A stretch of DNA of 64,000 nucleotides, from NCBI RefSeq assembly GCF_900169785.1, contig NZ_FWER01000005.1, positions 62,001 to 126,000 on the forward strand, given 5' to 3'. Each line of letters starts with the position of its first letter. The stretch's first letter is position 1. The notes under the pieces were generated by a model that was given only the letters and a program-made list of their open reading frames with translations, ran no database searches and was not told where the DNA came from. The DNA is from Rhizobium sullae. GTDB lineage: Bacteria > Pseudomonadota > Alphaproteobacteria > Rhizobiales > Rhizobiaceae. A program made the translations under genes and the position numbers. Shown here one piece after another: positions 50,481 through 59,238 of this stretch.

Positions 50481-51514
50481 CGGTAGAGTGAGGCTCGTCG
50501 GCCGACAGTGTTGGGGCACGTTGTGATACAAGCCGCAAGCTTCGATGCCGGCGAGGAAGAAAATTATTTCAAGGCGCCATTTACTGAATTCTAATAAACG
50601 CAATGGAGTTTAGGCGCATGGCTCGGTGAGGTCCCCAATTTTATCAGCCCGATGGACGTCGAAATCGAAGGCAACGGACGATATCGACACTCTGATACAG
50701 TCGAGGATCTCACCGGCCATGCTTCTAAGTAGCAAGTGGTTGAGCGACCATTATGATGTCCGTGAGAGTTTTAGAGCTTTTTCACGGTCGCAACGACAGC
50801 GAGCGCGTTTTCGTGGCGCGCGAAACAAGTTCGCGTGTTCTCCCGGACGATGCCTGGTGATGACGCGCTGGGAAAAGAAGCCCCGCAAGGGTACGGGGCT
50901 CAAGAAATGATGAGCAGCGCCCTAGAGCGGGCGACGTCGGAAATTACGCCTCATAGGTCGCATCTTCAAGATGCACGAACTAAGGCTTCAAGCTGCGTCT
51001 ACGGCCAAGCTTTGTCGTTCGAAGCCTCTCTTTTCCACCGGAAAACTGCTCTGCTCACCTGCAGGAAAACCGCGCGATGCCGCGCAACCGAGCCTTCCCC
51101 ACATTTTGGCTTTGCCGAACCATCGCGACGTGGCCTGTGCAACTTCCTCATGATTGGCAGCAGCCTCACCACCTTTCTCGCGTGTTTGATCTCAGGAGGC
51201 CTCGTGGCTTCATGCAGAGGACCGTGGCGCGGCGCCAGCTTTTGAGAGGTCGTTCGAGATTTGAGAAGCTGCCTGAATAGCCGCGCTGTTCGATATTGTG
51301 AAACAGATACCGTCCGCGGCGATTGCCATCTTTCCAGCACGCGGCCGAGAGACACCCGAAAATATAAGGGTGGAACGACGGCAAGGACAAGAATTACAAT
51401 GTACCATGGACGCTGGTGACGGCCGGGAACGTCGACCCGCTTCTGTCCACGCGCAAGCAATTCCATCCAGGGGTGGGTTTTCACCCCTCATTCCGACAGG
51501 TCGGGAAAAGAACC
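50481..51514. other. Degraded intergenic region
   Basis: About 1 kb without an intact gene. A hairpin AGCCCCG/CGGGGCT (50879-50900) may be an old terminator. From about 51368 a plus-strand frame reads WNDGKDKNYNVPWTLVTAGN and VDPLL, which may be the C-terminal tail of a sugar-binding protein; it runs in frame into the SDR remnant. Other short open frames are not convincing. Confidence 0.5.
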
Positions 51515-51768
51515 ATGACTGATCCAATACAGGTTGATCTGAACTTTTCGCTGAGTTGTAAGGTCGCCCTGGTCACCGGCGGCGCGTCCGGAATCGGCAG
51601 CGCCATCGCCTCGGCGTTGGCGGCGAAGGGTGCTGTCGTCGGCGCGTGGTGAGGCGCTGAAGCAGCGCATCCCAACCGGCCGTTTCGCCTTCCCGGAAGA
51701 AATAGCCGCCGCCGCCGTGTTTCAACGGCGCGGACCTTTTGATCGACGGCGGCTACACGATTGTCTGA
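51515..51768 (+). pseudogene. Short-chain dehydrogenase with internal deletion
   Basis: The first 45 codons (MTDPIQVDLNFSL, then KVALVTGGASGIGSAIASAL) are a good SDR cofactor-binding start but hit a stop at 51652. The C-terminal end appears directly afterwards in other frames: ALKQRIPTGRFAFPEEIAAA and, after another shift, NGADLLIDGGYTIV with TGA at 51766-51768. About 150 middle residues including the Ser-Tyr-Lys catalytic core are deleted. It lies 22 bp before dhaK, so the intact form was probably a polyol dehydrogenase of the same operon. Confidence 0.85.
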
Positions 51769-51790
51769 CGAGCGGAGAACAGGAGTTACA

Positions 51791-52786
51791 ATGCAGCGGT
51801 TCATCAATAATCCTGACGAAGTCGTCGAGGATACGGTTAAGGGCTTCGTCAAGGCGCATGCCGATATCGTCAGGCTCGCAAGTAGCAATCCGCGCGTTAT
51901 CGTCTCCCGCCATGCGCCGGTCAGCGGCAAGGTCGGCGTCATCACCGGCGGCGGATCGGGCCACGAGCCAGCGTTTATCGGTTATACCGGCCGCAACATG
52001 CTGGATGCCGTCGCGGTGGGTGAATTGTTTTCGTCGCCGACCGCCAAGAGTTTCCTTGACGCGGCGCGGGAAGTGAATGGCGGCAATGGCGTCGTCTGCC
52101 TCTACGGTAACTATGCCGGCGACAACATGAACGTCAAAATGGCAATCAAGCTTGCGGCGAAGGAAGGCATCACCATCACGACCGTCGTCGCCAATGATGA
52201 CGTGTGTTCGGCCGGGCCAGACGAGCGGGAGAAACGCCGCGGCGTCGCCGGGGAGATCTTCATGTGGAAGTGCGGTAGCGCCAAGGCGGCAGAGGGTGGA
52301 AGCCTCGAAGAGGTTCAAGCAGTCGCGCAACGGGCGATCGACAACTGCCGCTCGATCGGCGTCGGCCTCAGTCCCTGCACCCTGCCGGCTGTCGGACATC
52401 CCAATTTCTCGATCGAGCCCGGGACTATGGAGGTCGGCATCGGCCATCACGGTGAGCCGGGCGTGCGGGTCGAACCGCTGAAACAGGCAAGCGAAGTTGC
52501 ACGCGACATGGCGAATGCCGTTCTCGACGACCACAATCTCGCTGCCGGAACCGAAGTCGCGGTGATTGTCTCAGGTCTCGGAGCCACGCCTCTCAACGAA
52601 CTCTATATTCTCCATGACACGATCGAGTCCGAAATCACCGGACGCGGACTGAAGATCCAGAAGACCTATATCGGCAACTATTTCACCTCGCTGGAAATGG
52701 TTGGCGCGACGCTGACCGTCATGGCGCTGGATGAAGAATTGAAGCGGCTCCTGGACGTCGACGTTCAGTGCCCGGCCATGCTTTGA
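51791..52786 (+). CDS. dhaK: Dihydroxyacetone kinase subunit DhaK-like
   Basis: Protein of 331 residues of the DhaK family: VITGGGSGHEPAFIGYTG (residues 50-67), YGNYAGDNMN, and the substrate-binding His in EVGIGHHGEPGVR (about residue 220), which forms a hemiaminal with the keto group of the sugar. The start at 51791 follows AGGAG. ATP-type (with DhaL) or PTS-type cannot be told from this subunit, but no PTS DhaM is seen. Next to an erythritol locus it may phosphorylate a tetrulose such as erythrulose rather than dihydroxyacetone; inference. Confidence 0.88.
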   Translation: MQRFINNPDEVVEDTVKGFVKAHADIVRLASSNPRVIVSRHAPVSGKVGVITGGGSGHEPAFIGYTGRNMLDAVAVGELFSSPTAKSFLDAAREVNGGNGVVCLYGNYAGDNMNVKMAIKLAAKEGITITTVVANDDVCSAGPDEREKRRGVAGEIFMWKCGSAKAAEGGSLEEVQAVAQRAIDNCRSIGVGLSPCTLPAVGHPNFSIEPGTMEVGIGHHGEPGVRVEPLKQASEVARDMANAVLDDHNLAAGTEVAVIVSGLGATPLNELYILHDTIESEITGRGLKIQKTYIGNYFTSLEMVGATLTVMALDEELKRLLDVDVQCPAML

Positions 52787-52803
52787 ACGGAAAGGCAGAC
52801 GAA

Positions 52804-53454
52804 ATGCAGCAATTCCAGAACGCCACATCCGGAGACATCGTCCTTTCCGTAGCTGACCGGATCATCGAGAACCGCGCCTATCTCAGCGAGATCGATGGCA
52901 AGATCGGCGATGGCGACCATGGCGTCAACATGGCCAAGGGTTTCGGCATGGCGGCCGAGAGGATCAAGGGCAACGGAATGTCATTGGCCGGCGCCCTCGA
53001 TACGCTGGGCACGGTCCTCATGACCGAGATCGGCGGCTCGATGGGTCCGCTCTACGGCGTTATGTTTATCCAGTTCGCCGAAATTATCGAAAAGGCCTCA
53101 ATGATCGATGCGGCAATGTTCAGCAAAATGCTGCACAGCGGGCTTGACGGCATACAGGCCATCGGTTCCGCGAAGGTCGGCGACAAGACGCTTCTCGATA
53201 CGCTGGTGCCTGCGATCACGGCATTCGATACGGCAAACGGCGACGGCAAGTCGTTTGCGGAATCGCTGAATGCCCTGGTTGCCGCCGCCGAGGCGGGCCG
53301 CGACAGCACCCGTGATCTGGTGGCAAAGGTCGGCCGCGCGAGCCGGCTTGGCGAGCGCTCGCTCGGTGTCCTTGATGCCGGTGCGACGTCCTGCGCGCTG
53401 ATCCTCAAATCGCTGGCGCTCGGCATCGAGGACAGGCTGCAGCCATCCGCATGA
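52804..53454 (+). CDS. dhaL: Dihydroxyacetone kinase subunit DhaL-like
   Basis: Protein of 216 residues of the DhaL family, an eight-helix barrel. The nucleotide/Mg-binding Asp cluster is DGKIGDGDHGVNM (residues 31-43), and GGSMGPLYGVMF and the C-terminal RASRLGERSLGVLDAGATSC are conserved. ATG 52804 follows GAAAGG. It transfers phosphate to the substrate held by DhaK. Longer frames start at 52768 but lack a ribosome site. It converges on the ery operon, whose last gene ends 168 bp away. Confidence 0.88.
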   Translation: MQQFQNATSGDIVLSVADRIIENRAYLSEIDGKIGDGDHGVNMAKGFGMAAERIKGNGMSLAGALDTLGTVLMTEIGGSMGPLYGVMFIQFAEIIEKASMIDAAMFSKMLHSGLDGIQAIGSAKVGDKTLLDTLVPAITAFDTANGDGKSFAESLNALVAAAEAGRDSTRDLVAKVGRASRLGERSLGVLDAGATSCALILKSLALGIEDRLQPSA

Positions 53455-53622
53455 AAATCTTGGGCTTTGGCGAGAGCAGGTCGCTGGCCCGCTCGACGAT
53501 CGCAGGATCGGCATGTCGCACGACGTCCTGAAGACGATCGGCACGCATGGCGGTTGCGGGTGGTTTCGACAATGTGCCGGCAACCCCCAATGTCCGGACC
53601 CCGGCGCCGCAGTCAGCATGGA

Positions 53623-54078
53623 CTAACGGGCCTTGTACTTCGCGTCGAGATCATCCATGGCTTTGACATTGCCGGCAGAACGACCGTTGTCATCGAAGGT
53701 ATGGGCGAGAAACGCATCAGCGATCGACTTTGCAAGCTCTGTTCCGATGACGCGGGCTCCCATCGTGATGATCTGCGCATTATTGGAAAGCGCGGCGCGC
53801 TCGGCAGAGTAGGTGTCGTGCGTCAGGGCGGCGCGGATGCCCGGAACCTTGTTGGCCGAAATGCAGACGCCGATGCCGGTGCCGCAAACGAGGATCGCTT
53901 TGTGGTAGGTGCCGTCGATGACGCCCGAGGCGACGCGGTCCGAAAGGTTGGCGTAGAAAGGATCGGCACCGGCGCTCGTGCGCGAGACTTCGTGCACTTC
54001 AAAGCGGTCTTTTAGATGGTCGGCCAGAACTTTGGCGAGGTCTTCGCCGGCGCTGTCTCCTGCAATGGCAAGCTTCAT
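53623..54078 (-). CDS. eryI: D-erythrose-4-phosphate isomerase (RpiB family)
   Basis: Protein of 151 residues of the RpiB/LacAB family: [18 protein letters not shown] start, [40 protein letters not shown] with the catalytic Cys (shown in two parts in family alignments), and [18 protein letters not shown]. In Brucella this gene product was shown to convert D-3-tetrulose... to D-erythrose 4-phosphate in the last step of erythritol breakdown. Here it is the last gene of the ery operon after eryH. Same fold could still serve ribose 5-phosphate. Confidence 0.88.
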   Translation of the reverse strand: MKLAIAGDSAGEDLAKVLADHLKDRFEVHEVSRTSAGADPFYANLSDRVASGVIDGTYHKAILVCGTGIGVCISANKVPGIRAALTHDTYSAERAALSNNAQIITMGARVIGTELAKSIADAFLAHTFDDNGRSAGNVKAMDDLDAKYKAR

Positions 54079-54090
54079 TGTTCTTTCTCC

Positions 54091-54861
54091 TCAGAGTTTG
54101 GCGGCGCATTTTGCCAGGATGTCGAGGTAGCCTTCGACATTCCAGGCCGAACGGCCAATGAAAAGCCCGTCGATATGCGGGCTCGCGATCAGTTCTTCGC
54201 AGTTCTGCGGGTTGACCGATCCGCCGTAAAGGCAGGGGATCTTCCGGCCTAGAATAGCTTCGGCAACGGCGATGATTTCAGACTGGCGAGCATCCGCATA
54301 ATCCGCAGTCGCCGGAATGCCCTTTTCGCCGATCGCCCAGACGGGTTCGTAGGCCAGCAGGATTTCGGCGTCCTTCTGCCCGCTCGAAAGCTTCGAAAAA
54401 GCGCCACGCACCTGGGCCGCCAGGATTTCGGCAGCCTTCCCGCTTTCACGGCCGGAGAGCGTCTCGCCAATGCAGATCAACGGAATGAGACCGTGGCGAA
54501 TGGCCGCTTCGGTCTTCAGGCCAACTGTCTCGTCGGTCTCTCCAAAATGTTCGCGCCGCTCGGAATGGCCGAGCTCGACGAGATCGAGATTGCAGTCCTT
54601 CAGCATCACCGGCGAGATTTCGCCCGTCCAGGCACCCTGGTCGCTCCAATGCATGTTCTGCGCGCCGACCTTCACGGAGGTCTTGGCAAGCATCTCCTTG
54701 ACCTCGCGTACCGCCGTGAAGGGCGGAATCACGAAGCGCTGGATGCGCGGGTCGCGCGTGGCATCGGCGACTTCGAGGCCGCGCGTGAAATGCTCGGCTT
54801 CCGCAAGCGTCTTATTCATCTTCCAGCTGGTGCCAATCCAGAAGCGCGGTTTCTCGGTCAT
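54091..54861 (-). CDS. eryH: Tetrulose-phosphate isomerase (TpiA2/TpiB family)
   Basis: Protein of 256 residues with triosephosphate isomerase fold: ELGHSERREHFGETDE (catalytic His), LAYEPVWAIGEKG (catalytic Glu) and LYGGSVNPQN (phosphate loop). The usual N-terminal NWKMN motif reads GTSWKMN, the first Asn replaced by Ser, as might suit a different substrate. In Brucella the orthologous TpiA2 (EryH) acts as D-3-tetrulose-4-phosphate isomerase rather than on triose phosphate. Overlaps eryR by four bases. Confidence 0.88.
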   Translation of the reverse strand: MTEKPRFWIGTSWKMNKTLAEAEHFTRGLEVADATRDPRIQRFVIPPFTAVREVKEMLAKTSVKVGAQNMHWSDQGAWTGEISPVMLKDCNLDLVELGHSERREHFGETDETVGLKTEAAIRHGLIPLICIGETLSGRESGKAAEILAAQVRGAFSKLSSGQKDAEILLAYEPVWAIGEKGIPATADYADARQSEIIAVAEAILGRKIPCLYGGSVNPQNCEELIASPHIDGLFIGRSAWNVEGYLDILAKCAAKL

Positions 54862-55634
54862 GTCGGATCCTGCGTTGATGCGATGGTGAGCGTAATGCCC
54901 GCCTGCTCGAATTCCTCCAGGAAAGCGGCATCCGGTGCGGTGTCGGTGATAACGGCGTCGAAGTCGGCCAGATCCGACATGACATGCAGTGCGGTGTGGC
55001 CAATGCGCTGGTGGTTGACCAGAAGGCAGGTTCTGGCCGACGACGCGATCATTGCCCGCTTGGCGCGCACGACGTTGTCGTCCATGTGATAGGCGAGCCT
55101 GCCGCTGACTGCCGGCGTCGAAATGAAGGCGATGTCGGCCCTCAGCCGCGATAGTGCCTCTTCGGTGACGACGCCGAGATAGGCGTTAAACTTCGCCGAA
55201 TAAATGCCCCCGAGCGCGATCAGCGTGATGCCGCTTTCGCCTTTCAGGCGCTCCATGATCGCCGCGTTGTTGGTGATCAACGTCAGCGGACGCTTCTGCA
55301 GCAGCATTTCCCCGAGCACGGCCGCCATCGAGCCATCGTTTACCATCACGGTCATTCCCGGCTCGACCAGGCCCAGCGCGGTCTGCGCCATTGCGAGCTT
55401 GGCTTCGGTGCCCTGGCGCTCGCGAATGCGGAAGTCGCTTTCGAACTGCATTCCAGCATCAATGGTCGCGCCCCCGCGAACCTTGCGCAGGACGCCAGCC
55501 TGCTCGAGATCATCGAGGTCGCGATGGATCGTCATCTTCGACACGGCGAAGCGATCGGCAAGGTCGTCGAGATCGACGGTCTTGTTTTCGATGAGCAGGT
55601 TAACAATCAGCTGCTGCCGCTCTTCCCGCCTCAT
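54858..55634 (-). CDS. eryR: DeoR-family transcriptional regulator of the ery operon
   Basis: Protein of 258 residues: DeoR helix-turn-helix (MRREERQQLIVNLLIENKTV, then DLADRFAVSKMTIHRDLDDLEQAG) and a sugar-phosphate-binding DeoRC domain (MVNDGSMAAVLGEML, ITNNAAIMERL). ATG 55634 follows AAGGAC; the frame open to 55691 runs through the promoter. Related rhizobial loci carry a DeoR gene here. A 9-bp inverted repeat upstream (55659-55707) is its likely operator, giving eryR-eryH-eryI their own promoter. Confidence 0.88.
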   Translation of the reverse strand: MRREERQQLIVNLLIENKTVDLDDLADRFAVSKMTIHRDLDDLEQAGVLRKVRGGATIDAGMQFESDFRIRERQGTEAKLAMAQTALGLVEPGMTVMVNDGSMAAVLGEMLLQKRPLTLITNNAAIMERLKGESGITLIALGGIYSAKFNAYLGVVTEEALSRLRADIAFISTPAVSGRLAYHMDDNVVRAKRAMIASSARTCLLVNHQRIGHTALHVMSDLADFDAVITDTAPDAAFLEEFEQAGITLTIASTQDPT

Positions 55635-55658
55635 CCCGGTCCTTACATTGTTTGATGT

Positions 55659-55707
55659 CAAAATAACGAGAAATTTCGTGATACGCAACATTATTTGTGT
55701 TATTTTG
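55659..55707. promoter_or_regulatory. Inverted repeat CAAAATAAC / GTTATTTTG before eryR
   Basis: Perfect 9-bp arms at 55659-55667 and 55699-55707, centres about 40 bp apart (near four helical turns), in the 99-bp gap between eryD and eryR. Typical of DeoR/GlpR-type cooperative sites. The region is AT-rich and probably holds the eryR promoter. Confidence 0.55.
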
Positions 55708-55733
55708 CGATAAATTTGTGTTGCCGCGACATG

Positions 55734-56672
55734 CTAACTCAGCAGTATCTGGGCGGTGCGCTCGTCCGTGATGAGCCCGAAAAGGCGGCGGCTGTTGAGA
55801 ATTGCCCGGATGGCCGGCACTTTCGCCTGTCCACCTGCCAGCGCCACAAGCCGCTCGCTCTTGGTTTTAGGGAAAGACGCGGAGAGCGTGCGCGCTGTTA
55901 GCATCGTCTCAAGGATGTGGCCGTCGGCGTCGAAAAAGTGCCCGAGGATCTCGCCGACGCCGCCTGCGGCGGCAATTTCCTCCATTTCTCGGGGCTCAAC
56001 TACGCCGGACAAAACAAGCTGCGCGTCTGCATCGACAGTTCCCAGGCCGACGAGCTTCAGATCGGAATTGTTGGCCAGATCGAAGACCTCCTTGACGGCA
56101 CGCTGCGCCTTCAACACTTCGCGGTCCTCGCCGGTATTGGCGAAGAAGGGAACCGGCATGACATAGGCATGGGTACCGGTCTTTTCGGCGATGCGGTGCA
56201 TCACGTCATACGGATTGGCGCCGTAGTTTCGTGTCAGGCCGCCAAGCAACGAGACGAAGCGCAGGCCCTTCGCGCTCACCCTCGGCATATATTGGACGGC
56301 GGCGGAAAGCGTGCGGCCATGACCAAGGCCGATGACCGTATTGTCGCCGCGCTCGATCTCGCGCTTGAGATAGCCGGCGCCCGCATGGCCGAGCGCGCGA
56401 AGCGGCAACCCTTCCTCGCCGAGATCGGGTGCGACTTCGCAATATTGAAGCCCAAACCGTTCGGAAAGCCGCATCTCCAGCTCGACGCATTCGACGATAT
56501 CCCCGTCGATGGTGACTTTGACGACGCCATCAGCAACCGCTCGTGCGATCAGGCGATGCGCCTTTACCGATGGCACGCCGAGGCGCCGGGCGACCTCGGA
56601 CTGCGTGAGCCCACCCGCATAGTGGAGCCAGGCAGCACGCACGGCTAGCGTATAATCGGCGTCCGTCATCAC
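55734..56672 (-). CDS. eryD: SorC-family regulator of erythritol catabolism
   Basis: Protein of 312 residues: N-terminal helix-turn-helix (LHYAGGLTQSEVARRLGVPSVKAHRLIARA) and a SorC/DeoR-like sugar-binding domain (TVIGLGHGRTLSAAV, FVSLLGGLTRNYGANP, GLGTVDADAQLV). In Brucella and rhizobia EryD represses the ery operon and is relieved by erythritol. The start is one of two adjacent ATG codons (56672 or 56669). It follows eryC by 69 bp. Confidence 0.9.
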   Translation of the reverse strand: MMTDADYTLAVRAAWLHYAGGLTQSEVARRLGVPSVKAHRLIARAVADGVVKVTIDGDIVECVELEMRLSERFGLQYCEVAPDLGEEGLPLRALGHAGAGYLKREIERGDNTVIGLGHGRTLSAAVQYMPRVSAKGLRFVSLLGGLTRNYGANPYDVMHRIAEKTGTHAYVMPVPFFANTGEDREVLKAQRAVKEVFDLANNSDLKLVGLGTVDADAQLVLSGVVEPREMEEIAAAGGVGEILGHFFDADGHILETMLTARTLSASFPKTKSERLVALAGGQAKVPAIRAILNSRRLFGLITDERTAQILLS

Positions 56673-56741
56673 GGTTCCCTTTCGAATGTCACAGGCGGCG
56701 ATTGCGCCGTATCGCAGTGCTGCCTTTTAAAGATCCGCGCC

Positions 56742-57674
56742 TCAGATGTTCAAGTCGGCGACGCCAGTGTCGATATGCGGTGCCCAGAAGGCGACGCTTT
56801 CGGCGATCTGCGGGATGACCTGACGATCGTTCGGCTCGCGTTCCTTGAAGGAGAGTTCCAGGCAGATTTCATTGTCCTTTGCCCCACCTTCGGCAAGCGC
56901 CTGGAGCAGAGCCGCGGGCTGAATGCGGCCCCTGACGTTGAATTCTGCAGTAAAGGGCCGGTGTCCGCCCTTGTCCATCAGGCTCTGCTTGATGTGGATG
57001 ATCGGTGATACCGGCGGCACGGCGCGCGCCCAAGCATAGGGGTCGTAGTCGTCGGGGTTGGTGGAGGTGACGTCGCCATGATCGATATCCGCCATCATCC
57101 ACATCGGGATGGCCAATCCGGCGGCTGCCAACCGCCCCTGCAGCGACAGGCAGGCGGCAATCGTCTCGCCGAACTCGCGGCCGATGCTCATCGGCTCCCA
57201 GAAGATGAAGGAAAGCCCTGCAGCGCGTGCGTGGTCGGCTATCTCGGCCCAGCAGTCGATCGCGATCTTGACCAGTTCCTCGCGTCTGGCCGGATCGTCG
57301 AAGTCCTTGTAGGTGAAGATTGCAAACTGCGTTCCGATGGAGTGACCGCCGAGATCGGCGGTGATGTCGGCAAAAGTCTTGAACCAGTCGATGTAATAGC
57401 GGCGCACATCGGCATCTGGATGTCCGAAGTGGTTGAGGCGGCCGTAAGGCCCCGTCATGCCTGATGTGATCCGCACACCCGTGCGCTTCAGCGCGGCGTT
57501 CATGGTGCGCGCCAGGCGGCGGATCACGGGCGCCTGCCAGCTAGGATTGATGAACTCGTGGGTCAGCTGGAGGTCGCGGATCCTCAAATCTCGCGCAACC
57601 GTCTCGATGAGGTCGTCGAGGTCGGCGAAGCGATTGACCAGTGGATTGGTATTGAGCGAAAGGGTCAGCGCCAT
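56742..57674 (-). CDS. eryC: L-3-tetrulose-4-phosphate racemase (xylose isomerase-like)
   Basis: Protein of 310 residues of the AP-endonuclease/xylose isomerase TIM-barrel superfamily. Candidate metal-site residues lie in LSFIFWEPMSIGREFGE, MMADIDHGD, IIHIKQS and ICLELSF. EryC was long called a dehydrogenase but was later shown in Brucella to be a tetrulose-4-phosphate racemase. The start 57674 follows AAGGATAC; the longer frame to 57806 overlaps eryB. Located 11 bp after eryB. Confidence 0.88.
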   Translation of the reverse strand: MALTLSLNTNPLVNRFADLDDLIETVARDLRIRDLQLTHEFINPSWQAPVIRRLARTMNAALKRTGVRITSGMTGPYGRLNHFGHPDADVRRYYIDWFKTFADITADLGGHSIGTQFAIFTYKDFDDPARREELVKIAIDCWAEIADHARAAGLSFIFWEPMSIGREFGETIAACLSLQGRLAAAGLAIPMWMMADIDHGDVTSTNPDDYDPYAWARAVPPVSPIIHIKQSLMDKGGHRPFTAEFNVRGRIQPAALLQALAEGGAKDNEICLELSFKEREPNDRQVIPQIAESVAFWAPHIDTGVADLNI

Positions 57675-57685
57675 AGGAGTATCCT

Positions 57686-59197
57686 TCAAGCTGCGGCAAG
57701 GCGCATTGAAGCAAACCACTCGCCAAAGGCTGCACGTTGCGCTTCGCTCAGATGCAGGTAATGCTTGGTGCGGCGGTAGAGGATGTCGTCGGCCGTCGCG
57801 GCCCACTCCGTCGCAACGAGATAGCGGGCCTCGGCCTCATAAAGCTGCCCGCCGAAATGCCGCCCAAGCCCTTGGATGCCAGTCGCACCTGCAACCACAT
57901 TCTTCGTGCGGGCGCCATAGAGACGGCCGTAGTGATGCACGAGCTTGCGGGGCATCCACGGATAGGCATCGCGCAGGCTGTTGGCGAAGGTCTCGTAGTC
58001 GGCATTCGGAATTTCGCCGCCGGGCAGCGGCGCTTTCTCGGTCCAATCTCCGCCCATCGTCGGAAAAATATGCTTGAGACGTTGCATGCCCCGTTCGGCA
58101 AGCTCACGGAATGTGGTGATCTTACCGCCGAAGACGTTGAGCAGAGGAGCGCCGTCCGTCTCGTCGAGATCGAAGACATAGTCGCGGGTAACCGCGGACG
58201 GATTGCCCTTGCCGTCGTCGAAAAGTGGACGAACGCCGGAGAAGCTATGCAGCACATCCTCCCGGCGTAGCTTCTCTTTGAAGTAGCGATTGACGGCCTT
58301 CAGCAGATAATCAATTTCCGCCTCGTCGGCGGACACGTCCTCGGCGCGGCCTTCATAGGCGATATCGGTCGTCCCGATCAGCGCCTTGTCGCCCTCATAG
58401 GGGTTAATAAAAATGACGCGCTTGTCGTGGTTCTGGACCAGATAGGCGTTGGAACCGACCCAGAACTTCGGCACGATGATATGGCTACCCTTCACGAGAC
58501 GGACGTTGCGGCCGGAGTTCGAGCCGGTGACACGATTGATGATATCCATCACCCAGGGACCGGCGCAGTTGACGAGACATTTTGCGCGGAAGGTTCGCGT
58601 CTCTCCCGTGAGGCTGTTTTTCGTCGTAACGATCCAGCTGCCACTCTCACGGCGCGCCGAGACTGCTGCCGACCGAGTGAGAACAGTGGCGCCTTTCTCC
58701 GCCGCGCTGACCGCATTCAGGATCACGAGGCGCGCGTCATCGACCCAGCAATCGGAATACTCGAAGCCGCGTGTGAATTGATCGAGGATCGGGGTACCTT
58801 CCGGATCGCGCAGCAGATTGAGCGTGCGTGTCCCCGGCAGCTTTTTGCGCCCGCCAAGGTGATCGTAAAGGAACAGGCCGAGCCGCACGAGCCACGCCGG
58901 ACGATCCTGCGGGCTGTGCGGCAGGACGAAGCGCATCGGCCAGATGATATGCGGCGCGGCATTGAGCAGCACTTCACGCTCGATCAGCGCCTCGCGCACC
59001 AGGCGGAATTCGTAATATTCGAGATAGCGCAGACCGCCATGCACCAGCTTGCCCGAGCGAGACGAGGTCCCCTGTGCCAAATCGTCCTTCTCGCACAGCG
59101 CGACTTTCAGGCCGCGGCCCGCAGCATCGCGTGCGATTCCCGCGCCGTTGATGCCGCCGCCGATGACGAAGAGATCCAGGAGTTCGGGTTCAGTCAT
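57686..59197 (-). CDS. eryB: L-erythritol-4-phosphate dehydrogenase (GlpD family)
   Basis: Protein of 503 residues of the FAD-dependent glycerol-3-phosphate dehydrogenase family: FAD fold LFVIGGGINGAGIARDAAGRG at the N-terminus, SSRSGKLVHGGLRYLEYYEF, NCAGPWVMDI, VRLVKGSHIIVPK and a C-terminal DAO domain with SGVRPLFDDG. It oxidises the kinase product to L-3-tetrulose 4-phosphate at the membrane, passing electrons to quinone. ATG 59197 follows GGGAAAG. It lies 41 bp after eryA. The ery context separates it from a housekeeping glpD. Confidence 0.9.
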   Translation of the reverse strand: MTEPELLDLFVIGGGINGAGIARDAAGRGLKVALCEKDDLAQGTSSRSGKLVHGGLRYLEYYEFRLVREALIEREVLLNAAPHIIWPMRFVLPHSPQDRPAWLVRLGLFLYDHLGGRKKLPGTRTLNLLRDPEGTPILDQFTRGFEYSDCWVDDARLVILNAVSAAEKGATVLTRSAAVSARRESGSWIVTTKNSLTGETRTFRAKCLVNCAGPWVMDIINRVTGSNSGRNVRLVKGSHIIVPKFWVGSNAYLVQNHDKRVIFINPYEGDKALIGTTDIAYEGRAEDVSADEAEIDYLLKAVNRYFKEKLRREDVLHSFSGVRPLFDDGKGNPSAVTRDYVFDLDETDGAPLLNVFGGKITTFRELAERGMQRLKHIFPTMGGDWTEKAPLPGGEIPNADYETFANSLRDAYPWMPRKLVHHYGRLYGARTKNVVAGATGIQGLGRHFGGQLYEAEARYLVATEWAATADDILYRRTKHYLHLSEAQRAAFGEWFASMRLAAA

Positions 59198-59238
59198 GTT
59201 ATTCTTTCCCTTCGATGCCCGCTGCATCAGAACTTGAT

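Noticed and set aside
50879..50900. Terminator or attenuator hairpin AGCCCCG/CGGGGCT
   Set aside because: Good stem but no T-run and no intact gene just upstream; probably residue of a lost gene.
51368..51480. C-terminal piece of a sugar-binding protein gene
   Set aside because: The reading WNDGKDKNYNVPWTLVTAGN is suggestive, but too short to assign without a database search; mentioned only within the degraded region.
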